The notes beneath the pieces were generated by a model, which saw only the letters and a program-made list of their open reading frames with translations, did no database searches and was not told the DNA's origin. A DNA stretch of 64,000 bases from Erythrobacter sp. QSSC1-22B. GTDB lineage: Bacteria; Pseudomonadota; Alphaproteobacteria; Sphingomonadales; Sphingomonadaceae. The translations under genes were made by a program, and so were the position numbers. Of this stretch, positions 57,505 to 64,000 are shown piece after piece. Positions within the stretch are counted from its first letter, which is position 1; every line of letters starts with the position of its first letter. The stretch covers positions 186,001-250,000 of the forward strand of contig NZ_LZRP01000003.1 in the NCBI RefSeq assembly GCF_001678665.1, in the 5' to 3' direction.

Positions 57505-57918
57505 ATGCCTGCTAATTCAAGTCCGCGACCCACCGGCGATAGCGAAAAGATTACGATCAATCTCGGGTTTGTTGATCTCGGCTCGATCGATCTGCTTGTG
57601 AGGGAAAGCGCCTTTGCCAACCGCACTGATTTCATCCGAACTGCAATCCGAAATGAACTGGCCCGGCATGAGGAGATATCTCGGCAGGTCCGCACTCGTG
57701 AAATGCCAGTGCTGGGTATTAGTCAACTTAGCCGCAAAGATCTCGAAATGGCTCGGGAGGCCGGCGAGATGCTGGAACTTCACGTGCTTGGCTTGCTCAG
57801 CATCGGGAACGACGTCGAACCGGAACTGGCACTAGCTACGATCAAGTCGCTCTCGGTGCTTGGAGCTTTTCGCGCACCTGCCTCCGTAAAATCGGCGCTG
57901 GCCGATCGACTGACCTAA
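57505..57918 (+). CDS. Ribbon-helix-helix (CopG-like) regulator
   Basis: 137 residues. EKITINLGFVDLGSIDLLV (beta strand) and SAFANRTDFIRTAIRNELARHEE (two helices) form an RHH DNA-binding fold; the C-terminal part has LELHVLGLLSIGNDVEPELALATI, a possible effector domain. AGGAGG lies 5 bases before ATG 57505; the frame extends 20 codons upstream. 27 bp upstream of the PHB-depolymerase-type esterase, which it probably controls. Confidence 0.8.
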   Translation: MPANSSPRPTGDSEKITINLGFVDLGSIDLLVRESAFANRTDFIRTAIRNELARHEEISRQVRTREMPVLGISQLSRKDLEMAREAGEMLELHVLGLLSIGNDVEPELALATIKSLSVLGAFRAPASVKSALADRLT

Positions 57919-57945
57919 CATGATGGCCCGCCAAACAGGATATTG

Positions 57946-59034
57946 ATGATGATTCACCCAATGAACGCTCAGATGAAGCATATCCTCGCCTTGACGCGCG
58001 CTGGCAGTCTGAGTGACGCTACTGCTCTAATCCAACGCACGCTGAGCGCTACGAACTTCGTCAAAGCGGAGCCAAGTCTGATGCCGGCGAGGCCCGTCGA
58101 TCTTCGTAAAGAGATGAGTGCTCTTCCCAAATCTCAAGCGATTGTGCGCAAGGGCAAACGCAACGGGCCTCGGGACGGCGCAGCACAAGGAATGAAGCGG
58201 CATTGCTACGACGCTGCCCGTGGCAGCCTTGATTACCTGCTGTATGTGCCCGCGCAGGTCGATGGACCGCTTCCGCTCGTTATAATGCTTCATGGCTGCA
58301 CGCAGTCCGCCGATGATTTCGCCCGTGGCACGCACATGAACGAAATAGGGAAAGAGTTTGGCCTCATCGTCGCTTATCCCGAGCAACGGCAATCCGCAAA
58401 CGCCCAGAAATGCTGGAACTGGTTCCGTCCCGGTGACCAGAAGAAAGGCGCTGGCGAACCCGAGATGATCGCCGGCATCACACGCGAGATCATGGCAAAT
58501 TGCGATGTCGATTCTTCCCGCGTCTATATTGCGGGGCTTTCCGCCGGAGGCGCGGCTGCAGCGATCATGGCGGCTTCCTACCCAGAGCTCTACACTGCCG
58601 TAGGAATTCATTCAGGGCTCGCATGCGGATCTGCACGAGACTTGCCCAGTGCGTTGGCGGCTATGAGAGGTCAAAGAAAAAGCCGACCGGTCTCCGCGAG
58701 CCCGTATATTCCGGTCATCACCTTTCATGGCGACCGCGACAGCACGGTCCATCCGGCAAACAGCGAGCAGATCCATGCGGATTGTGCTTCATCTCCCGAT
58801 CTTGCTTCGCTCGAACGAAGGGTTGAGCAAGGTGTCAGTTCAGCCGGACGCCGCTACCGCAAGACATCGTTAGTAAATTCGGATTGCCGCAGTTTAGCAG
58901 AGAATTGGGAAATCGTAGGTGCGGGCCATGCGTGGTCAGGCGGATCGCCAGCCGGATCCTACACGGATGCCAGTGGTCCTGACGCCTCACGAGAGATGGC
59001 GCGCTTTTTCCTTCAACACCGTAAATGTCGGTAA
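57946..59034 (+). CDS. PHB-depolymerase-family esterase
   Basis: 362 residues, alpha/beta hydrolase. Oxyanion segment VIMLHGCTQSADDFARGT, nucleophile Ser199 in GLSAGGAAAAIMA, Asp in FHGDRDSTVHP, His in GAGHAWSGG. The family degrades polyhydroxybutyrate or smaller esters. There is no clear signal peptide, so it may act on intracellular granules. ATG 57946 has CAGGA 6 bases upstream; TTG precedes it. It follows the RHH gene at 27 bp. Confidence 0.88.
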   Translation: MMIHPMNAQMKHILALTRAGSLSDATALIQRTLSATNFVKAEPSLMPARPVDLRKEMSALPKSQAIVRKGKRNGPRDGAAQGMKRHCYDAARGSLDYLLYVPAQVDGPLPLVIMLHGCTQSADDFARGTHMNEIGKEFGLIVAYPEQRQSANAQKCWNWFRPGDQKKGAGEPEMIAGITREIMANCDVDSSRVYIAGLSAGGAAAAIMAASYPELYTAVGIHSGLACGSARDLPSALAAMRGQRKSRPVSASPYIPVITFHGDRDSTVHPANSEQIHADCASSPDLASLERRVEQGVSSAGRRYRKTSLVNSDCRSLAENWEIVGAGHAWSGGSPAGSYTDASGPDASREMARFFLQHRKCR

Positions 59035-59311
59035 CCGCTGGAGCGTCAGCAATCTTCGATCTGGGCAGGATAGCGACCGCCGCCGTCGATAGCGGTGTCA
59101 CGCTCGCGGTCGTGCCGCTGCGGGTGCTTGCCGAATAGAAGTCATGCTGGACCAGCTTAAGGCGCACGAATTCCGGATCGTGGGACCGGATTGGCGCTGA
59201 TTTCGTGCCCCGGAACGATATTGCCTACCGCCGTTCGTTCCCGATGCGCTGTCCGCTTTGATTGCGACGCATACCGCGCCATAGGGTGGTGGATCGCAAC
59301 GCGGGGGCTGC

Positions 59312-60808
59312 ATGACGGAAGACGAAGCGCGCAGGATCGAGTTTGTCCGAGCCATCGAGCTCGAAGATCGCGAAGCTACGCTCTTCACCAAGGAGGACCG
59401 GGCGGCGGCCGATGCGAGCGGACGACAGGCGGCCGGTTCGTTGAAAAGCGGGCGCTTCGCCAAGGCGTTTTTGATCGCGCGCGCTAATTTCGCCACCGCG
59501 CGGCTGACAACGCGGCACAAGGGGCTGGCGCGGTTGTTGCAGCGCACGCGCTGGTCGGGCTGGATCGGCATTGGGCTCGCGGCAGCGGGGCTGGTGGCGG
59601 GGTTCTCCGCCAATGAGTTCGGCACCGGGCAACGCATGGATCTTTTGGCCGCACCCCTGCTGGGGACGATCGGCTGGAACCTGCTGGTCTATGCATGGAT
59701 ATTCGGGGCCACGATTGCGGGTCTGGTCAGCGGCAACCGCTTGCCTGATCCGCTCGCGCTGGGCATTGCGCGGCTCAGCGGCGTGGGGCGGCGCATCTCC
59801 GACCCTTCCTCAGCGATCGAACGTGCCGCGCGCAATTTTGAGGAGCGTTGGTCGGACGTGACCTCGCCTATCGACGCCGCGCGCGCCCGGCGTTCGCTGC
59901 ATCTGAGCGCAGCGCTGTTCGCAGTCGGGCTGATCGCAGGCATCTATCTGCGAGCGCTGGTGATTGAATATCGCGCGGGTTGGGAAAGCACGTTCCTGGA
60001 CCCTGTGGCGGTGCGCGCCGTGCTGGTCGCCTTGCTTGGGCCTGCCAGCTCGGTATCGGGCGTCGCGATCCCGCCGCTCGCCGACATCAACGCCATGCGC
60101 TGGACGGGAGCGGAAATCTCCGGCGTCAATGCGGCGCCCTGGATTCACCTATACATGCTAACTATCACGGGGCTGGTCATCGTGCCGCGCCTCGCTCTGG
60201 CTAGCTGGCAGAGCCTGAGGGCATTTCAGCTTGCGCTCAGCCTGTCAGTGGCAGGGCGCGACGATTTTTACATTCGCCGCCTCCTGCGCGCGAGCGGCGC
60301 CGCACCAGGACGCGCGCGCGTGATCCCCTATGCTTACCATCCCGGCGAGGAGACCCGCCGACGCCTGATCGCTACGCTGAAACATGTCCTAGGCGATGGG
60401 GCCGAGGTTCGCATCGAAGAGCCGATCGAATACGGGGGAGAAGAGAACTGGATCACTACTCGCGCAATCGATCCCGATGACGATTACTGCGTGCTGCTGT
60501 TTACGCTGTCCTCCACGCCAGAGGCAGAAAACCACGGCTATCTGGCGCAGATCGTGGCGCAGCGACTTAAGGACCATGGTAACGGAACGGTGCTGGGGGC
60601 GCTGATCGACGAAAGCCCATACCGCGTGCATTTCGGCGGACAGTCGGGCCTTGACGAACGGATCGCGACGCGACTGGCTGCCTGGCGCTCGGTTTTCGCG
60701 CCCGCAGGCATCGTTCCCCTCGGCGTGGACCTTTCCGACATCGCGGACGACCGGCTGGCACAACGGATCGAAGCGAATTTGCAGGCCGATTTGGACTTGG
60801 TGCGATGA
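59312..60808 (+). CDS. DUF2868 membrane protein
   Basis: 498 residues. Cytoplasmic N-terminal region, then five or so TM segments between residues 82 and 310, and a C-terminal soluble domain with RARVIPYAYHPGEETRRRL. It fits DUF2868, which is normally coupled to a DUF3482 GTPase, encoded next with a 4-base overlap. Function unknown; a membrane-GTPase module is suggested by family co-occurrence. 277 bp upstream (59035-59311) is non-coding. Confidence 0.85.
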   Translation: MTEDEARRIEFVRAIELEDREATLFTKEDRAAADASGRQAAGSLKSGRFAKAFLIARANFATARLTTRHKGLARLLQRTRWSGWIGIGLAAAGLVAGFSANEFGTGQRMDLLAAPLLGTIGWNLLVYAWIFGATIAGLVSGNRLPDPLALGIARLSGVGRRISDPSSAIERAARNFEERWSDVTSPIDAARARRSLHLSAALFAVGLIAGIYLRALVIEYRAGWESTFLDPVAVRAVLVALLGPASSVSGVAIPPLADINAMRWTGAEISGVNAAPWIHLYMLTITGLVIVPRLALASWQSLRAFQLALSLSVAGRDDFYIRRLLRASGAAPGRARVIPYAYHPGEETRRRLIATLKHVLGDGAEVRIEEPIEYGGEENWITTRAIDPDDDYCVLLFTLSSTPEAENHGYLAQIVAQRLKDHGNGTVLGALIDESPYRVHFGGQSGLDERIATRLAAWRSVFAPAGIVPLGVDLSDIADDRLAQRIEANLQADLDLVR

Positions 60809-62286
60809 GTATGGAAGGCTTGCCCGCAACCGAACCGGCAGGGGACGGAGCGACCGTCAACCTTAGCCTGATCAGCCACACCAATGCCGGCAAAACGACT
60901 CTTGCGCGCACGCTGCTGGGTCGCGACGTGGGCGAGGTCCGCGATGCGGCGCATGTGACCGATCTGTCCACCGGGTATGTACTGGTGCAGAACGATGCCG
61001 ATACGCTGATGCTATGGGACACCCCCGGGTTCGGCGATACTGCTCGTTTGCTGCGGCGGCTGAAAGGTTCCGGCAATCCGATCGGCTGGTTCCTGTCGCA
61101 GGTGTGGGACCGCTGGCGCGAACGCCCGCTATGGTCGAGCCAGCAAGCGGTCAAGAACGCGCGCGAAGAAGCAGACGTCATCCTCTACCTTGTCAACGCG
61201 GCAGAGGATCCCGCCAGCGCCAATTACGTCGATCTGGAAATGGAGGTGCTGGGTTGGATCGGGAAACCGGTGGTTGTGCTGCTGAACCAAATGGGCCCCC
61301 CGCGCGAGGATGTGTCGGGCGAGCAGGCGCGCTGGGCGGATATCGGCGCACCGGGCCAGGTGCGAGCGGTCCTGCCGCTGGATGCTTTTGCCCGCGTGTG
61401 GGTGCAAGAAGGCGCCCTGCTCGACACGGTGGCGCCCCTATTAAATGAAGCGAAGCAGCCCGCCATGGTGCGCTTGCGCGAACGGTGGGAGCTGCTGAAC
61501 TTAGCGCGATACGAAGCGGCGATTGGGGTCCTCGCGCGGTATCTCGCCCGGGCCGCGGCCGATGACGAGGAGGTCGAGGACGCCGGCTGGCAGGGGAAAT
61601 TGGCCGAAGCGGTTTCGGGCCGCGGCAAGAGCGACGGCGCGGCGCGCAAGGCGATGGTCCAGCTCGCCGCGCGACTGGCTGAAGCGACCGCCGCCTCAAC
61701 CGACGAGCTGATCATATTGCACAATCTGTCGGGCAAGGCCGCGAAACAAGTGCTGGAACGGGTGGGCGAGGATTACGCGCATGGTGCCAAGACGCCCGAA
61801 GGCGTGGCGGCGACCTTAGGCGGGTTAATGACGGGTGCGGTCGGCGGGCTGGCGGCTGACGTGATGTCGGGCGGCCTGACGCTGGGCGGTGGCATGATCG
61901 TGGGCGCGGTTCTGGGCGCACTAGGCGGCAGCGGGGTTGCCAAGGGTATCAACATGGCACGCGGCGAGAATGGGTCGAAAATGCGCTGGGCGAACGATTT
62001 TCTCGAGCGGCTAACGGTGACTGCCGTGCTGCGCTATCTCGCCGTGGCCCATTATGGACGCGGCCGGGGCGAATATTCGGAGGGCGAACACCCGGCATTC
62101 TGGCAGAAGGTCGTGGAAGATGAGGTCGCCAAACGTGCCGAAGCTTTAATGATCGCTACCGCTACTAGCCGCTCCGCCATTAACGAGACAGCGCCACCAG
62201 CGATCAGTGAGGAGCTGCGCAGGATCATAAGCGCCGTGTTAAAGCGTCTTTACCCCGAAGCCGGGAAGAATGTCGCTTGGTCTTAA
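60805..62286 (+). CDS. DUF3482-type GTPase
   Basis: 493 residues. G1 ISHTNAGKTTLART near residue 28-40; G3 LWDTPGFGDTARL near 70; VVLLNQMG (G4-like NxxG in place of NKxD) near 155. C-terminal helical domain with a glycine-rich hydrophobic patch GGLMTGAVGGLAADVMSGGLTLGG (about residues 337-360), likely membrane-associated. Partner of the DUF2868 protein. The role of the pair is not established. Confidence 0.88.
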   Translation: MSMEGLPATEPAGDGATVNLSLISHTNAGKTTLARTLLGRDVGEVRDAAHVTDLSTGYVLVQNDADTLMLWDTPGFGDTARLLRRLKGSGNPIGWFLSQVWDRWRERPLWSSQQAVKNAREEADVILYLVNAAEDPASANYVDLEMEVLGWIGKPVVVLLNQMGPPREDVSGEQARWADIGAPGQVRAVLPLDAFARVWVQEGALLDTVAPLLNEAKQPAMVRLRERWELLNLARYEAAIGVLARYLARAAADDEEVEDAGWQGKLAEAVSGRGKSDGAARKAMVQLAARLAEATAASTDELIILHNLSGKAAKQVLERVGEDYAHGAKTPEGVAATLGGLMTGAVGGLAADVMSGGLTLGGGMIVGAVLGALGGSGVAKGINMARGENGSKMRWANDFLERLTVTAVLRYLAVAHYGRGRGEYSEGEHPAFWQKVVEDEVAKRAEALMIATATSRSAINETAPPAISEELRRIISAVLKRLYPEAGKNVAWS

Positions 62287-62467
62287 TCAGTCGGACCAGG
62301 GATGCTTCAATCTGGGCGCGCCTGGGATTCCCGCTAGACCGCCTTTCGGTCGTTAACGGAATGGCAGCTTTCCATACCAGCAAGCTAGAAGCGGGCAGTC
62401 GGCAAACGGCCCAACAGCAGAAATTGCACTGCGAGCCTCCTTTTGACTACCCAAACTACTACCGATT

Positions 62468-62698
62468 CTACATCAATGCTTCCGCTGGCTCGCACACTAA
62501 ATCAGGCCGAACATCACTTTTATGAGCGTTGGCCCGGAAGCTGTCGAGAAGTTCATTTCGGTAGAAATACCAACGCCCTCCTAATTTTTTCGCCGGTATC
62601 AGACCCTGATCGAGCAGGTGATAAATCTCGCGCGGGCTTAGGCCGAGAGCCTTCGCAGCTTCTTTCGCGCCCTTTAACAAGTCATGAGAATCTTTCAT
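62468..62698 (-). CDS. Excisionase/AlpA-like helix-turn-helix protein
   Basis: 76 residues with an HTH_17 fold: AKEAAKALGLSPREIYHLLDQGLIPAKKLGGRWYFYRNELLDSF. This matches excisionase (Xis)/AlpA-type DNA-binding proteins of integrative elements. CAGGAG lies 6 bases before ATG 62698. It diverges from the regulator at 62789, and a palindrome (62712-62727) sits just upstream of its ribosome-binding site. Confidence 0.8.
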   Translation of the reverse strand: MKDSHDLLKGAKEAAKALGLSPREIYHLLDQGLIPAKKLGGRWYFYRNELLDSFRANAHKSDVRPDLVCEPAEALM

Positions 62699-62711
62699 AT
62701 GAAACTCCTGT

Positions 62712-62727
62712 GGATACGTTTGTATCT
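62712..62727. promoter_or_regulatory. Operator-like palindrome 1
   Basis: GGATAC-GTTT-GTATCT, 16 bp, 14 bp before the start of the minus-strand HTH gene. Matches the second site in sequence, length and symmetry. Confidence 0.6.
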
Positions 62728-62760
62728 AAACAGCTAGCTTTTCTGCAGAGTGTGTGCAAT

Positions 62761-62776
62761 GGATATATTCGTATCC
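62761..62776. promoter_or_regulatory. Operator-like palindrome 2
   Basis: GGATAT-ATTC-GTATCC, 16 bp, immediately before the AAAGGAAAG ribosome-binding site of the plus-strand gene. Same GGATAY-N4-GTATCY consensus as 62712-62727, 49 bp centre to centre. Confidence 0.6.
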
Positions 62777-62788
62777 AAAGGAAAGTTG

Positions 62789-63352
62789 ATGCTCAAGTTC
62801 GCACAGGTTGAAATCGCTCTTGCCTCGAATCTCGACGTAAAAGAGGAACATCGTGAAAAGTTTCGAGCCCGTCTCAAGCAGCTCCAGCGTTCCGGATGGC
62901 CCACCGGTGTAAACACTGGTGGCAAACGCCCTAGATACGGAGCGCGCCAATTACTTGAACTCGCGTTCGTTCTCGAATTGCTCGAATGTGGAATTAGCCC
63001 GGACCGGTCCGTGCGATTAATTGAGGGGTGGTGGGAGTCCGTTCGAAAAGCCTTTTTGCAAGCGCGTAGCGCTCCGGACGAGCAAATTATGCTCGGGTTT
63101 TTCCAGACGCACTTCACGGGACTTTCGCTGCAGGCAGGTCAAGCGGATATTGGGGAGCCGGACGAAGGCGCTTTTATCTTCTCGATAACAGCCAACGAGA
63201 GACCTGAAGAACTCTCAAGCCTTCAAGCGATGCTGAGCGCTCCTCGTTACATCACTATAAACGTGAGCAGAATCCTGTTCGGCCTAACTGTCGGTCTGCG
63301 TGAGGCTGGCACTGAGAGTGCATTCGTGTGGGCGCAAACAGAAGAGTGGTGA
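62789..63352 (+). CDS. Putative DNA-binding regulator of the integrative element
   Basis: 187 residues from ATG 62789, chosen for AAAGGAAAG 7 bases upstream; ATG 62759 would place the palindrome inside the gene. The N-terminal part has LKQLQRSGWPTGVNTGGKRPRYGARQLLELAFVLELLECG, a winged-helix/MerR-like pattern, then a helical body. Divergent from the excisionase-like gene with two shared palindromes. Probably the lysis/lysogeny-like switch or copy regulator of the element, inferred. Confidence 0.6.
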   Translation: MLKFAQVEIALASNLDVKEEHREKFRARLKQLQRSGWPTGVNTGGKRPRYGARQLLELAFVLELLECGISPDRSVRLIEGWWESVRKAFLQARSAPDEQIMLGFFQTHFTGLSLQAGQADIGEPDEGAFIFSITANERPEELSSLQAMLSAPRYITINVSRILFGLTVGLREAGTESAFVWAQTEEW

Positions 63353-63401
63353 AAAGATCGGGACATTCTTAGGCGATTATTGGATGTGAGAGTAAATTAA
63401 A

Positions 63402-64000
63402 ATGGCAAGCGTTCGCAAGCGGATATGGAAGTCGAGAGGAATCGAAAAATGCGCTTGGGTCGTCGACTGGAAGGATGCTTCTGGTAAAAGGTTGTCTAAG
63501 CAATTCGCTCTAAAACGAGACGCGGAAGCTCATCGAAGCTCCGTAAGTCAAAAGACGCGCCGAGGCATACAAACGGGAGGTGTCCGATCGGCAACGATTG
63601 CGGACGCAGGTCGCTCGTGGTTATCCAAATGTAAGCTCAATGCTCTGGAGCCGACCACGATCGCTGCTTACGAACAACATGTTCGATTACATATCAATCC
63701 GATCTGCGGTGGACAAAGGATCGGTTCGGTTACGAGAGTTGATGCCGAACTTATCGGTGACGATCTCATCGCAAAACTTAGCCCTGCCATGACTAAAAGG
63801 GTTTTACGCTCCCTTAGGGCAATTGGAGCCGAGGCTGAGCGTATCGGACTCACTGGCGGGAACGTGTTCGTCAAAGTCCAAGCGAAGCGTGGACAGCGAC
63901 GTAACCCGAAGGTGGTGATTCCGCTCAGGGGCGAGCTTATGGCAATGCTGCGGCACTCGCCGATGATGGCAGAAATGATGACGCTGCCACTGGTAATGCT
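63402..64000 (+). CDS. Tyrosine integrase, N-terminal part (3' end outside window)
   Basis: 199 codons with no stop before the edge. MASVRKRIWKSRGIEKCAWVVDW with SGKRLSKQFALKRDAEAHR is an Arm/AP2-like arm-binding domain; AGRSWLSKCKLNALEPTTIAAYEQHVRLHINP is the core-binding (SAM-like) domain. The catalytic domain should follow outside the window. It is 49 bp after the regulator on the same strand. Places an integrative element at the right edge. Start ATG 63402 without a strong site. Confidence 0.85.
   Translation, partial: MASVRKRIWKSRGIEKCAWVVDWKDASGKRLSKQFALKRDAEAHRSSVSQKTRRGIQTGGVRSATIADAGRSWLSKCKLNALEPTTIAAYEQHVRLHINPICGGQRIGSVTRVDAELIGDDLIAKLSPAMTKRVLRSLRAIGAEAERIGLTGGNVFVKVQAKRGQRRNPKVVIPLRGELMAMLRHSPMMAEMMTLPLVM

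Noticed and set aside
62277-62525. 82-codon frame after the DUF3482 gene
   Set aside because: No ribosome-binding site, and it overlaps the 3' part of the Xis-like gene and the GACCCA repeat core.

Overview
The window is GC-rich alphaproteobacterial DNA. Two secreted proteins end in a PEPxxWA-type PEP-CTERM tail, which is characteristic of Sphingomonadales, and the MFS, acyl-CoA dehydrogenase and DUF4331/HupE gene types fit an Erythrobacter/Sphingomonas-like marine or soil heterotroph. This is inference from gene content, because there is no rRNA or other marker. I saw no rRNA, complete tRNA, CRISPR array or intact insertion sequence.

Layout. (1) 1-13.1 kb is a catabolic cluster for acyl-CoA thioesters: a crotonase/FadJ-type protein (cut by the left edge), a thiolase, an acyl-CoA ligase, a regulator with two TetR domains, and a convergent six-gene operon with three acyl-CoA dehydrogenases and three MFS transporters. 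(2) 13.1-18.4 kb is accessory DNA with small exported proteins, two PEP-CTERM proteins that share a duplicated 3' end, an ATPase, and dispersed intergenic repeats. (3) 18.4-31 kb is a copper-resistance island. copABCD on the minus strand and a csoR-led operon on the plus strand diverge from one CsoR/RcnR/FrmR-type operator. The plus operon carries a glutaredoxin-MauE fusion, a DUF305 protein, a Cu P-type ATPase and a permease. An unassigned ATP-grasp-like gene follows. (4) 31-38 kb is an RND tripartite metal-efflux operon with several histidine-rich proteins.

(5) 38-47.6 kb is a decayed mobile region: a MobA/MobL-LPD7 relaxase split by an in-frame amber codon, a second relaxase-like gene with a one-base frameshift, an HTH-Dam methylase, a PAS-GGDEF protein and a minimal tyrosine recombinase. 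(6) 47.7-55.7 kb holds an ECF sigma/anti-sigma pair beside a fasciclin lipoprotein, an exported MsrB and a DUF4331-DUF4331-TPR-HupE operon, then a zinc-ribbon winged-helix regulator. This is the best candidate here for an uncharacterised envelope system. (7) 55.8-62.3 kb is more housekeeping-like: an exported M24 peptidase, a ribbon-helix-helix protein with a PHB-depolymerase-type esterase, and a DUF2868/DUF3482 GTPase pair. (8) 62.4-64 kb starts another integrative element. Divergent DNA-binding genes are separated by two matching palindromes, and an integrase runs off the right edge.

Tight ATGA-type overlaps are common (thiolase/ligase, copA/copB, csoR to permease, lipoprotein/TolC, sigma/anti-sigma, DUF2868/DUF3482), so most genes here are probably translated from polycistronic messages. 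Starts were moved from the longest open frame where a ribosome-binding site or signal peptide supported a later codon.
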